Origin: Methanothrix harundinacea 6Ac
GTDB lineage: Archaea > Halobacteriota > Methanosarcinia > Methanotrichales > Methanotrichaceae
Reading direction: 5' to 3'
Length of the DNA: 64,000 nucleotides
Assembly: GCF_000235565.1 (NCBI RefSeq)
Contig: NC_017527.1
Span: 124,001 to 188,000, forward strand
The translations under genes were made by a program, and so were the position numbers. Under the pieces are notes generated by a model. It was not told the origin of the DNA. It made no database searches and saw nothing but the letters and a program-made list of their open reading frames with translations. This document shows positions 55,787 to 64,000 of the stretch, piece after piece; the stretch's first letter is position 1; every line of letters begins with the position of its first letter.

Positions 55787-56416
55787 CTGAAGGGAGATGT
55801 TCTCCGGCCCTCTTATAGCCCTTTTCGTAGGACTCCGATAGGAGCCTCCAGACCTCGCCATCGGAGATGATCTCCCAGAGGATCCGCCTCCTCTCCTCCT
55901 GGTCGGCGACCCTCTCCTTCATGACCCCCCTCATCTCCCCCAGGAGCCGGGCCATATCGCCGTACCCTTCGTCCAGGATCTCTTCGATCCTCATCCGCAG
56001 GCTCTTGGATAGAGCCGGGCTCTCCCCGAAGGTGGATATGGCGACGACGACGGGGCCCCTCCTGACGATGGAGGGGACGACGACCTCTCCGAAGCCGTCG
56101 ACCCGGTTCACCAGGACCCCCATAGAGGATGCCGTCTCCTCCAGCCTGGCATTGAGGAAGGAGTCGCTGGTGGCGGGGATCGCGATGAAGGCGCCCCGGA
56201 GGAGGTCCGGCCCCGCCCCCCAAGGTCCGCCTCCACCAGCTCCACCTCCCCCGCCGCCGCCATCTCCCAGATCCCGGGGGTGAACTCCAGGCTCGCCACC
56301 GTCACCCTGGCATGCTCTGAGAAGAGCCGGGCCTTCCTTTCGCCGACGGCACCGCCGCCGAAGATGACGACCTTTCGGCCCGAGAGGTCCAGGAGGAGGG
56401 GGAGGTGGCCCTTCAG
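55728..56416 (-). pseudogene. Precorrin-2 dehydrogenase (siroheme synthase), frameshifted
   Basis: NAD-dependent oxidation of precorrin-2 to sirohydrochlorin, then siroheme. N-terminal half in one frame: LPLLLDLSGRKVVIFGGGAVGERKA...VELVEADLGG. C-terminal half in another: GAFIAIPATSDSFLNARLEE...GFGEVVVPSIVRRGPVVVAIST. The frames meet at a C6 run (56216-56221); one extra base restores them. No ATG/GTG/TTG fits the N-terminus; CTG 56416 overlaps the previous stop (CTGA) and is my best guess. If the shift is an error, this is a normal 229-residue enzyme needed for the heme route. Confidence 0.8.
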
Positions 56417-56904
56417 ATCCGCGCCCCCGTCTTCTTGAACTCCCTCTCGCTGAAGAGGACCTGATACTCGGTGATCCCGACCTTCCTGGATATCTCGGCG
56501 GCGACCTTCCGGCACTCCTCCCGGGAGGGAGAGTGGACGACGGTGTAGAGGTTGTAGGGCCACTCGGGCCTTTCGGCCCGCTCGTAGCAGTGGGTGACCT
56601 CGTCGAAGGAGGCCATGATCCCCCCGACCCGCTCGGCATCCTCCGGCGGGACCCGCCAGACGATCATGGCGTTGGCCACGATCCCCAGGGCCCGATGGCC
56701 TATCGTCGCCGAGAACCTCCTGATCACCTCCAGCTCCAGGAGGCGGCTCAGCCTCTCCAGCACCTCCCCCTCGCCGATGGCGAGCTCCTTTGCCAGGGCC
56801 TCGTAGGGGCGGGAGGAGAGGGCTATCCCCCCCTGAGCCGCCCTGATGAGGGCGAGGTCCAGATCGTCGACCTCATCCGGCGTCCCGTCATCTCCTTCTT
56901 TCAT
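56413..56904 (-). CDS. Siroheme decarboxylase subunit (AhbA/AhbB, Lrp-like)
   Basis: A 163-residue protein with an N-terminal winged helix like Lrp/AsnC (DLDLALIRAAQGG...RLSRLLELEVIRRFSA) and the AhbA/B segment HRALGIVANAMIVWRVP...CYERAERPEWPYNLYTVVH. These subunits remove acetate side chains from siroheme in the archaeal Ahb heme pathway. Only one of the two subunits is present here. ATG 56904 is preferred; a GTG at 56928 overlaps the previous stop (GTGA) and remains possible. Confidence 0.85.
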   Translation of the reverse strand: MKEGDDGTPDEVDDLDLALIRAAQGGIALSSRPYEALAKELAIGEGEVLERLSRLLELEVIRRFSATIGHRALGIVANAMIVWRVPPEDAERVGGIMASFDEVTHCYERAERPEWPYNLYTVVHSPSREECRKVAAEISRKVGITEYQVLFSEREFKKTGARI

Positions 56905-56924
56905 CCGAGGACCTTCGTATGATT

Positions 56925-59135
56925 TCACTTCTTCCTCCAGCCGTCGGGGTCCTGGAAGGGGTACCGGTCCACCCCCCTCGTGGGGACAGCCTTGGGACCG
57001 GACCCCGGATTTCCGGTTACCTGATGGTCGCTCCAGAAATTTCCTCCCACCTCGGCCCCCCCATCCCAGGAGTTGTCGCCGTTGTCGACGGCGTTCTGGG
57101 GGCTCATTGGGTTGCCGTTATCGATGAAGTTGTTGTGGCGGATGATACAACCCGTGCAGTCGACCAGCCCCGTCCCCCCGAGGCCGTTCTTGACGAAGGT
57201 GTTCCCATAGACCTTCCCTTCCCGGGAGTAGCTCATCCTCAGGCCGTAGCGGCGGTTATTGCTGAGGTTGTTCCCCTCGATCTTAGCGCCGACGACCGCC
57301 TGGAGGAAGACCCCGTCCCCGTTATCGAAGGCTGATGATCCCGCCACCGTCGCCGCGGAGAGCTGGAGGAGGGCCAGGCCCGCATCCCGATTCTCCGAGA
57401 GGTGGCTTCGGACCACCATCGTCCCGTCGGAGCCGGAGGCTCTGATCCCCCAGCGGTTTCCCGAGGCGATGTTGTTGTTCAGGACGGACCTTGGAGATCT
57501 CGAGATTTTGATCCCCTCCTCGGTGTTCCCCATCGCCCTGGCCTGGAGGATCGTGGTGGAGGTGGAGTTGACGACGGAGATCCCCACCAGCCCCTCCGAG
57601 GCCTCCACCCCCCTGAGGGCCGAAGCCTCCGACCCCTGGACCAGAAATCCGGCCTCCGAGGACCTCAGGGCCGAAGACCCTTCGATCGAGGCGCCCTTCC
57701 CCCCCTGGACCAGGAACCCGATGGTGCAGTTATCGGCTCTGCTCGCCTCAACCCCGCAGCCGGCCGTCCAGAGCATCCGGACCCCGGCATCGTTCCCCAG
57801 GAGGGTGAGGTTTCGGGCTGTGCAGCTGCTCGAGTTGACGATGAGGGCTCCAGCACTGTTGTTGGAGAGGGCCAGGCTCTCGACGGTGACGTTGGTGCAG
57901 CCCACCAGGGCCAGGAGGCCGTAGTCTCCGGAGATGGACCGGTCATGCTCCCCCACCAGATAGCAGAAGGCCTTTCCGTCGATGGTGTTGGAGGAGTCGG
58001 CGTCCTGGCGGAAGGGAGCGTCGTCGGTGGCCGAGGGGTCTTCTCGATCGACCCTGAAGGCCCGGTGGTTATCTTCCATCTGGTTTTTCCGGAGGAGGTT
58101 CGCCCCGGATCCGAGGAGGGTGAGGCCGCGGCCGTTCTTCAGGATCTGGTTCTCCAAGATGGAGTTCCCGGAGGAGCCCGACCTGAAGATCAGCCCTTCG
58201 ACGTTCCCGGATAGGAGGTTTCCGGCGACGACGTTCCCCTTCGAGCCCTCCAGCCAGATCCCGGCGACGGCGCTCTCCTCCATCCGGTTCTTCAAGATCC
58301 TGTTCGCCGTCGAGTCCTTCAGCCTGATCCCTACGTTGCAACCCAGGGCCGAGTTTTCGGCAACTGTGCTGTTGCCGGAGGCGAGGAGGAGGATCGCGAC
58401 ATTGGTCGCCCCCGTCACGACGTTCTCCAGGATCTCGCTCTCCTCCGACCTCTCGACGGCGATCCCCCTCTCCGGCGAGGAGATCTCGTTTCCTCTGACC
58501 CTGGTTCTGGGGGAGTCAGTGATGAGGACTCCGGTCCTGGCGGTAATGAGGGAGTCAGAGACGGCACACCCGCTACAGTTGGCGATCACGACCCCGGTGC
58601 CTCCGGAGATGGTGCAGTTGGAGATGGCAGGCCCGAGGGCCTCGACCCCCGAGACTGAGCTCTCCTGCAAGTCCCGGACGGTGCCGCCCGAGAGGAGGAC
58701 CCCTACGGAGCAGCCCTCGATCGCCGAGCCGACGACGGCGTTATCGGAGTCGGACGAAAGGATGCCGGTAGAGAAGTTCCGGATTATGCAGCCCCGGATG
58801 GTGGCCTCTTTGGATCTCAGCTCCACCCCGACGCCGGTCCCAGTGCCCCTCATCTCGAAGCCCGAGATGTTGGTGCCCGGAGCCTCCACCCTGAAACCCC
58901 CCTCCAGGGTCGTCTCGCCGGCGGAGCCGTTGAGGGCCAGGGGCCGGAGGAGGGGGATCACCCCCTCCCGATAGTACCCGGGGCGGACGAGGATCTCGTC
59001 GCCGTCTTCAGCGGCGTTGACGGCCTTGCTTATCGTCGAAAACCCTCCGCCTCCGCTCGGATCGACGACTAGAGTTGCAGCCTGGGCCCCGGGCTGCCAT
59101 GGGCTGAATATAAGGAGAAGGACTATGAGCCATAA
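56925..59135 (-). CDS. Secreted right-handed beta-helix (NosD-like) protein
   Basis: Surface protein made of parallel beta-helix coils: dozens of ~22-residue units such as NSTVAENSALGCNVGIRL and NRILKNRMEESAVAGIWLEG, ending near RYPFQDPDGWRKK. The first ATG/GTG in frame is GTG 58961, but the frame continues upstream through a clear signal peptide (LWLIVLLLIFSPWQPGAQA) and TLVVDPSGGGG...GDEILVRPGYY, the family N-terminus. No canonical start codon fits it: an ATG at 59133 is out of frame by one. Start position is therefore approximate. It may bind or cut polysaccharide. Confidence 0.85.
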   Translation of the reverse strand, partial: LWLIVLLLIFSPWQPGAQAATLVVDPSGGGGFSTISKAVNAAEDGDEILVRPGYYREGVIPLLRPLALNGSAGETTLEGGFRVEAPGTNISGFEMRGTGTGVGVELRSKEATIRGCIIRNFSTGILSSDSDNAVVGSAIEGCSVGVLLSGGTVRDLQESSVSGVEALGPAISNCTISGGTGVVIANCSGCAVSDSLITARTGVLITDSPRTRVRGNEISSPERGIAVERSEESEILENVVTGATNVAILLLASGNSTVAENSALGCNVGIRLKDSTANRILKNRMEESAVAGIWLEGSKGNVVAGNLLSGNVEGLIFRSGSSGNSILENQILKNGRGLTLLGSGANLLRKNQMEDNHRAFRVDREDPSATDDAPFRQDADSSNTIDGKAFCYLVGEHDRSISGDYGLLALVGCTNVTVESLALSNNSAGALIVNSSSCTARNLTLLGNDAGVRMLWTAGCGVEASRADNCTIGFLVQGGKGASIEGSSALRSSEAGFLVQGSEASALRGVEASEGLVGISVVNSTSTTILQARAMGNTEEGIKISRSPRSVLNNNIASGNRWGIRASGSDGTMVVRSHLSENRDAGLALLQLSAATVAGSSAFDNGDGVFLQAVVGAKIEGNNLSNNRRYGLRMSYSREGKVYGNTFVKNGLGGTGLVDCTGCIIRHNNFIDNGNPMSPQNAVDNGDNSWDGGAEVGGNFWSDHQVTGNPGSGPKAVPTRGVDRYPFQDPDGWRKK

Positions 59136-59364
59136 CCTATCCGTGACGACACCCCCAATCCGGTACGATAGTCCAGTGGTGGCGGTGATAGATAACTCTA
59201 TCCCCAGGCCACGAAAGGCGGAAAAATCCTTCCGGGATCGATAAGTACCTGCCTCCTGAGGAGGAGAGGACCCCCGCGGCGGAGCTCAAATCCGGCCGCC
59301 AACGGGAAGATTCTAATCGGATGAAATTGAATATTTGCGGGATGATCCTGGAAGGCGGGCCGGC

Positions 59365-60699
59365 ATGACCAGCCCTTATCGGATCCTCATCATCGAGGAC
59401 AACCCCGACGACGTCGAGCTGATCCTCCTCGGCTTCTCGAAGCACGACGAGTTCTTCGTAGACGTCGCCACCACCGGGGAGGAGGGGCTCGATAGGGTCG
59501 CTACGAGCCGATACGACCTCGTCTCCGTCGACTTCGCCCTCCCCGGCATAAGCGGCCTGGACGTCCTGGAGGAGATCCGAACGTCCGACCAGGACGTCCC
59601 CGTCGTCATGGTGACGGGCCGGGGGACCGAGGAGCTCCAGGTCGTCGCCTTCGAGAAGTTCGCCACGAGCTACGTCATGAAGAGCGTCGACAGCTTCAGG
59701 AGCCTTCCCACCGTCTTCGAGGCGCTGATCATCGAGGCGAGGTTCCGGTCCCAGGAGCGGCGGATGAAAAGGGAGATCGAGAGGTCCGAGACGGTGAGCA
59801 GGTACATCCTCGAGAACTCGCCGACGGGGATATACGTCCTCCAGAACGGCTGCTTCAAGATGGTCAACTCCAGGTTCGCTGAGATCTTCGGCTGCGATAA
59901 GGAGGATCTTATAGGAGAGCACTTCTGGAGCCTGGCAGACCCGGAGAGCTTCGAGTGCGAAGAGGCCGCCGAGGAGCCCTGCCTGGAGGTCGGGGCCGAT
60001 CTCCCAAGGACGAAGGTCCACGAGTTCGGCGTCACCAGGAGGGACGGGTCGAAGCGGTGGGTCGAGGCGAGGATCGCCTCCCTCGACGACCAGGAGGAGA
60101 GGTGGGTCCTCGGAAATGTGGTGGACGCCACCGATCGGAAGAGGGGGGAGAGGGACCTCCTCCTGGCGAACCGGAGGCTCTCCATCCTCCACAACCTCCT
60201 CCTCAGGGCGATCGACTTTCCCGGTGACTCCGACGACCTGATGAGGTATGCCCTGGCAGAGGTGATGGCCGGCCCGGACGGATTCGAGGTGGGGGGAGCC
60301 TTCCTCCAGGAAGGTGGACGGCTCGTCCTCCGGGCGATGGCCGGACCCCTGGAGGCCCTCATGGAGCTCTCCGAGAAGGTAGACGCCGAGGGGCTCCTGG
60401 AGGAGGGCAAGATGAGGACGGTGGCGGGGGACGGCCCCACCATATCCTGGGCCATAGCCCCCTTCTCCTGCGGCGAAGGCCGGAGGGGTCTCTTGGTTCT
60501 GGGAAGGGGGGTGGAGATGGGGGACGACCTTCAGAAGTTCGTCGCCGACCTTGCCTCCCACTTCGGGAAGATGGTGGGAGGGGAGCCTCCGACCGGCCGA
60601 GAGGGGCTACAGCCGCCTCCAGATGAGGGCTATCCTCTGGAGGGCGGTGATGTGGCTTGCCAGGGTGATCACCACCACAGCCCACCCCAGGATAGATAG
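59365..60699 (+). CDS. Response regulator with PAS domain, no kinase
   Basis: A 444-residue protein: receiver domain (about 1-125; ILIIEDNPDDVE, phospho-acceptor Asp in SVDFALPG, MVTGRGTEE), PAS domain (about 155-275; ILENSPTGIYVLQNGCFKMVN, RRDGSKRWVEARI), then a GAF-like part with no histidine kinase or DNA-binding domain. Such orphan proteins are common in methanogen signalling. The last ~30 codons overlap the convergent phosphatidyltransferase gene by 93 bases and look low-complexity. ATG 59365 follows ggaaggcggg. Confidence 0.85.
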   Translation: MTSPYRILIIEDNPDDVELILLGFSKHDEFFVDVATTGEEGLDRVATSRYDLVSVDFALPGISGLDVLEEIRTSDQDVPVVMVTGRGTEELQVVAFEKFATSYVMKSVDSFRSLPTVFEALIIEARFRSQERRMKREIERSETVSRYILENSPTGIYVLQNGCFKMVNSRFAEIFGCDKEDLIGEHFWSLADPESFECEEAAEEPCLEVGADLPRTKVHEFGVTRRDGSKRWVEARIASLDDQEERWVLGNVVDATDRKRGERDLLLANRRLSILHNLLLRAIDFPGDSDDLMRYALAEVMAGPDGFEVGGAFLQEGGRLVLRAMAGPLEALMELSEKVDAEGLLEEGKMRTVAGDGPTISWAIAPFSCGEGRRGLLVLGRGVEMGDDLQKFVADLASHFGKMVGGEPPTGREGLQPPPDEGYPLEGGDVACQGDHHHSPPQDR

Positions 60700-61215
60700 A
60701 CCCATGATATCCCCGGGGAAGAGGGCGGTGGCGAAGGTGGCTCCGAGGATGATGACGAGCCGGTCGGCCCTGCCCATGATCCCGCCGTAGAGGCGGCCGA
60801 GGCTCAGGGCCTGGGCCTGGGTCCCGAGGTAGCTCGTCAGGAGGACCCCCATCACGGCGAAGATCCCCACCGCCTCGGAGACGTAGCCCGCGAAGACGAT
60901 TCCCGTGAGGATCGCCATGTCGGCGTACCTGTCGATGACGTGGTCGAGGAAGTCTCCCCTCGCCTCCGCCCGGCCGGCCTTCCGGGCGACGGCGCCGTCG
61001 ACGGCGTCGAAGACGGCGTTGAGGAGGAGGAAGAGGGCTGCAGGATAAAGGAAAGCGGGACCTTCGGCCGAGAGGTAGTAGAACCCCCCCGCCGCCAGGG
61101 CGAAGATCAGGGATAGGAGGGATATCAGGTCGGGGGACGCCCCCGCCCCCATCGCCAGGTCCGCCAGGGGCTCCGTCGCGGCCTGGGACCTGGACCTCAG
61201 GTCATCGAGGGTCAA
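60607..61215 (-). CDS. CDP-alcohol phosphatidyltransferase (archaetidylinositol-phosphate synthase-like)
   Basis: A 202-residue membrane enzyme with six hydrophobic segments and the full signature DAVDGAVARKAGRAEARGDF followed by LDHVID (D-x2-D-G-x2-A-R-x8-G-x3-D-x3-D). In methanogens this group joins inositol phosphate to CDP-archaeol for polar lipid synthesis. Overlaps AK6 by 14 bases upstream and the response-regulator gene 3' end by 93 bases. Confidence 0.88.
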   Translation of the reverse strand: MTLDDLRSRSQAATEPLADLAMGAGASPDLISLLSLIFALAAGGFYYLSAEGPAFLYPAALFLLLNAVFDAVDGAVARKAGRAEARGDFLDHVIDRYADMAILTGIVFAGYVSEAVGIFAVMGVLLTSYLGTQAQALSLGRLYGGIMGRADRLVIILGATFATALFPGDIMGLSILGWAVVVITLASHITALQRIALIWRRL

Positions 61216-61726
61216 ACTCCACCTCTCCAGTCCAATCTATACCCCCGGGCGGAAGAGAGATCTCGCGGCGAAGGAGCCTCCCCACCAGGTCCGCCACCTC
61301 CTCCGGCGATAGCCGGGTCGCGTCGATCTCGCTCACCCGGTGGCACCCCTCCACCGCCTCCACCAGGACGACGTCCAGGGCTTCAGCCTCCAGGTTCTCC
61401 CGGATCTTCCTCTCGGGGTAACCCCTTCGGGCGAGCCGCTCCCTCAGGACCGCGGGGCGGGTCCGGAGGACTATCGCCTCGGGGGCGAAGCGGTGGGAGA
61501 AGTGCCCCTCCAGGACGACGATCTCCTCCGCCCCCTCCGGGGCCAGCTCCTCGATCCTCGCCTCCAGGGCTTCGACGTCGGCGATCAGACACCCCCGGCC
61601 CTCGTCGATGCCGACGGATAGCCCCTCCTCCCTCACCAGGGCGTTTATCTCGATCACCCTGAAGGGGAGGAGGGCGGCGACGGTCGTCTTCCCCGTCCCA
61701 GGGGTGCCGGTCAGGGCGGCCCGCAT
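61202..61726 (-). CDS. Archaeal adenylate kinase (AK6/Fap7-like)
   Basis: A 174-residue P-loop kinase: MRAALTGTPGTGKTTVAALL, INALVREEGL, VVLEGHFSHRFAP, VLRTRPAVLRERLARRGYPERKIRENLEAEALD. This is the Fap7/AK6 type that converts AMP plus ATP to ADP and takes part in small-subunit ribosome maturation. Overlaps hisC by 16 bases and the phosphatidyltransferase gene by 14. Confidence 0.92.
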   Translation of the reverse strand: MRAALTGTPGTGKTTVAALLPFRVIEINALVREEGLSVGIDEGRGCLIADVEALEARIEELAPEGAEEIVVLEGHFSHRFAPEAIVLRTRPAVLRERLARRGYPERKIRENLEAEALDVVLVEAVEGCHRVSEIDATRLSPEEVADLVGRLLRREISLPPGGIDWTGEVEFDPR

Positions 61727-62775
61727 ACCTCTCCGAAGGCCTCGAGGAAGCGGCCGTTCTCCTCGGGGGTTCCGACCGTCACCCGAAGGGCGCGGTCGCC
61801 CGCCCCCCGGAAGGAGTAGCAGTCCCGGACGATGACGCCCCTGCCGAGGAGCCGCTCCGCCACCTCCCCCGAGGGCTCCGCCGTCTCCATATAGAGGAAG
61901 TTCCCCCCCGAGGGGCGAAACTCCGGGATCGCCGCCATCAACCGGTCCCTCTCATGCCTTATAGCCTCAACGGACCGCCTCATGTGCTCGAGATCCTCCA
62001 GGGCCGCGATCCCCGCCGCCACCGACGGAGTGGTGACGCCGAAGAAGGGAGGGGCCGCCCTCCTGTACTCTCTCGCAATCCAATCGGGGGCGACGGCGTA
62101 GCCCAGCCTCATCCCGGCGAGGCCGAAGGCCTTGGAGGTCGTCCTCCCCACCACCAGGTTATCGTAATCCTCCACCAGGGGGAGGAAGTTCTGGTCGCTG
62201 AACTCGGCGTAGGCCTCGTCGAGGAAGACTATCCCCTCGGCGGCCTCGACGATCCCCCGGAGGTCCTCTTCGGGGATCGTATCGCCGGTGGGGTTGTTCG
62301 GAGAGCAGATGAAGATCATCTTAATCCCGGAGGGCACCTCCGACGGCACCTCGAACTCGGGACCCCGGGGGAGGAAGAGCGGATCGGCCCCGGCAGTCAC
62401 CGTCAGGATCTCGTAGTAGCTGAAGGTGGGGGGATAGATCACCGCTCTATCGCCGGGGTCGAGGAAGAGCCTCGTCAGGGTGTCCATCACCCCATCCATG
62501 CCGGCGCCGATGACGACGTCCTCGGGAGGTGCTCCGGCGTAACCGGCCAGGGCCTCGACGAGCCGTCCGGGCTCGGGGTACCTCTCGGGCCTCGCGGAGG
62601 CGATCGCCTCATAGACCTTCGGGCTGGGGCCGTAGGGGTTTTCGTTGGAGCCGAGCTTGACGATCCCGTCGGGCGGCAGGCCGTACTTCGCCGCGATCTC
62701 CTGGATGCCCCGGCCGGCGACGTAGGGCTTCAGCCTCGCCAGGCAGGACCTAAGGTTCTCTTTGTATCTCGCCAA
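61711..62775 (-). CDS. hisC: Histidinol-phosphate aminotransferase
   Basis: A PLP enzyme of histidine synthesis, 354 residues: KLGSNENPYGPSPK, ICSPNNPTGDTIP, FLDEAYAEF, and the Schiff-base lysine in RTTSKAFGLAGMRLGY, with RVTVGT near the end. Overlaps argD by 26 bases. Second gene of the operon. Confidence 0.95.
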   Translation of the reverse strand: MARYKENLRSCLARLKPYVAGRGIQEIAAKYGLPPDGIVKLGSNENPYGPSPKVYEAIASARPERYPEPGRLVEALAGYAGAPPEDVVIGAGMDGVMDTLTRLFLDPGDRAVIYPPTFSYYEILTVTAGADPLFLPRGPEFEVPSEVPSGIKMIFICSPNNPTGDTIPEEDLRGIVEAAEGIVFLDEAYAEFSDQNFLPLVEDYDNLVVGRTTSKAFGLAGMRLGYAVAPDWIAREYRRAAPPFFGVTTPSVAAGIAALEDLEHMRRSVEAIRHERDRLMAAIPEFRPSGGNFLYMETAEPSGEVAERLLGRGVIVRDCYSFRGAGDRALRVTVGTPEENGRFLEAFGEVCGPP

Positions 62776-63985
62776 GGACCTTCACCACGCGGTCGATCTC
62801 CCCCCTTCCGACGACCAGGGGCGGGACCATCCTGAGGACGTGATCGCTGGTGGCGTTGAGGAGGACGCCCCGCTCCCGGGCCCGGTTGACGATCTCGGGG
62901 CAGTTCGCCGCAAGCTCCACGCCCACCATCAGGCCGAGGCCTCTTACGTCGATGGCGTCGATCTCCTCGGAAAGCCTCGACCGGAGGTATCTGCCCATCT
63001 CCTCAGACCGCTCCACCAGCCTTTCTTCCCTGATCGCCCCGATGGAGGCGAGGGCCGCCGCCGAGACCAGCGGGCCGCCGCCGAAGGTGGAGGCGTGGTC
63101 GCCTCTCTTGAAGACGTCGGAGACGGACTCTGCCGCCAGCATCGCCCCCATGGGGAGGCCGCCGGCGATCCCCTTGGCGAGGGTCATGGCGTCCGGCATA
63201 ACCCCGCTGTGCTCCTTTCCAAACCACTTGCCCGTACGGCCGAAGCCGGTCTGGACCTCGTCGAGGATGAAAAGCGCCCCGCAGTCGTCGCAGATCTCTC
63301 GGGCCGCCCTCAGGTAACGGGGCTTGGGGACGTGGACCCCCCCCTCCCCCTGGACCGGCTCCAGGATCACCGCCGAGGTCTCCGTTGATACCGCCGCGGC
63401 CAGGGCCTCGGGGTCGTCGAAGGGGACAAAGTCCGCCTCTTGGAGGGGGCGGAAGGGCTCCCTGTACATCGGCTTATAGGTCGCTCCCAGAGACCCCAAG
63501 GTCCTCCCGTGGAAGGAGTGGATGGCGGCGACTATCTTCGACCTGCCCGTCGCCTTCCGGGCGAGCTTCAGGGCCGCCTCGACGCTCTCGGCCCCGGAGT
63601 TGCAGAAGAAGGCTCTATCCATCCCCGTCAGGGCCTTCAGCTCCTCGGCCAAAAGGACCTGGTTCTCGGTGTAGTAGAGGTTCGAGGTGTGGATCAGCTC
63701 TTTCGCCTGCTGCCGGATCGCCTCGACGACCGAAGCGTGGCAGTGGCCGACGTTGTTGACGGCGACCCCGGCGACGAAGTCGATGTACTCGCGCCCCGAG
63801 GCGTCCCAGACCCGCGCCCCCGACCCCCGGACGAGGAGGATCGGCTGGCGGGTGTAGGTCTGGACCACCGACTTCCTCTCCACCTCTGCGATCCGGGCGG
63901 TCCTCTCGGCGCCCGAAGATTCCGCGTTCAAGTTCACCGTCGCCTTCTCCTCTCCCTTCTTCATACCCTCATCGGTGTTCATCAT
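62750..63985 (-). CDS. argD: Acetylornithine aminotransferase
   Basis: PLP class III aminotransferase of arginine synthesis, 411 residues from ATG 63985: YIDFVAGVAVNNVGHCH, CNSGAESVEAALKLAR, FILDEVQTGFGRTG, PLP lysine in TLAKGIAGGLPMGAM, and STFGGGPLVSAAAL. The N-terminal ~33 residues before VVQTYTRQP are longer and more polar than is usual, so the true start may lie downstream (for example the Met near 63964). First gene of the four-gene operon; the promoter may lie beyond the window. Confidence 0.94.
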   Translation of the reverse strand: MMNTDEGMKKGEEKATVNLNAESSGAERTARIAEVERKSVVQTYTRQPILLVRGSGARVWDASGREYIDFVAGVAVNNVGHCHASVVEAIRQQAKELIHTSNLYYTENQVLLAEELKALTGMDRAFFCNSGAESVEAALKLARKATGRSKIVAAIHSFHGRTLGSLGATYKPMYREPFRPLQEADFVPFDDPEALAAAVSTETSAVILEPVQGEGGVHVPKPRYLRAAREICDDCGALFILDEVQTGFGRTGKWFGKEHSGVMPDAMTLAKGIAGGLPMGAMLAAESVSDVFKRGDHASTFGGGPLVSAAALASIGAIREERLVERSEEMGRYLRSRLSEEIDAIDVRGLGLMVGVELAANCPEIVNRARERGVLLNATSDHVLRMVPPLVVGRGEIDRVVKVLGEIQREP

Positions 63986-64000
63986 CCTCAAATCGCCCTC

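Overview
The window reads as the chromosome of a methanogenic archaeon, most likely a GC-rich Methanothrix (Methanosaeta) of the M. harundinacea type; that genus call is an inference. The evidence for a methanogen is a class I lysyl-tRNA synthetase, the methanogen-type SerRS2, the S15-RecJ-Pcc1-SerRS operon, ribosomal protein S8e, the DRG GTPase, the Taw2 tRNA enzyme, a siroheme-decarboxylase (Ahb) heme operon, DUF116 and DUF1922 proteins, TATA-box promoters, and Shine-Dalgarno motifs of the GGAGGTGATC type. Core genes are GC-rich and closely packed, often with ATGA/GTGA overlaps.

Layout: 0.2-12.9 kb holds housekeeping genes (DRG GTPase, S8e, lysA, dCMP deaminase, LysRS, nucleoside deoxyribosyltransferase, pyrE, Taw2) plus a small exported Gly/Cys-tailed protein facing a radical SAM enzyme. 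A tRNA-Gln(CTG) lies at 13.0 kb and is followed by an AT-rich accessory island (13.1-16.7 kb) with membrane-protein ORFs, a dead RNase J-like fragment and a CNNM/CorC-type protein. Two same-direction copies of a 104-bp GC-rich repeat flank the CNNM gene and a third, shorter copy lies at 18.8 kb. From 17.2 to 24.4 kb come a cation/proton antiporter, two tandem paralogous secreted proteins, catalase-peroxidase KatG, a NapH-like membrane ferredoxin and a YdjM-like membrane protein. A single-chain type IIG restriction-modification gene (24.6-27.9 kb) is cut by one in-frame TGA and sits beside a DUF2281-PIN toxin-antitoxin pair. From 28.6 to 35.5 kb are a PflX-like radical SAM protein, an 18-repeat exported TPR protein, alkaline phosphatase and a large secreted protein. 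From 35.9 to 48.3 kb are the S15-RecJ-Pcc1-SerRS operon, DUF116, UPF0182, a ferredoxin, an intein-containing anaerobic ribonucleotide reductase and an FMN reductase.

A compact defence island occupies 49.4-53.6 kb: an AbiE-like toxin-antitoxin pair with a striking operator array, sitting between an intact ridA and a truncated second ridA, followed by a PaeR7I/XhoI-like endonuclease and a beta-class DNA methyltransferase. The methyltransferase is joined by a GTGA overlap to the heme operon (ahb - precorrin-2 dehydrogenase - hemA - hemB). The right end carries a secreted beta-helix protein, an orphan response-regulator/PAS protein, and an argD-hisC-AK6-CDP-alcohol phosphatidyltransferase operon.

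Several genes are split by single-base indels in homopolymers (G9 at 10728, A7 at 12472, T5 at 13748, C6 at 56216). This is either real slippage or an assembly-error signature and affects several calls below.
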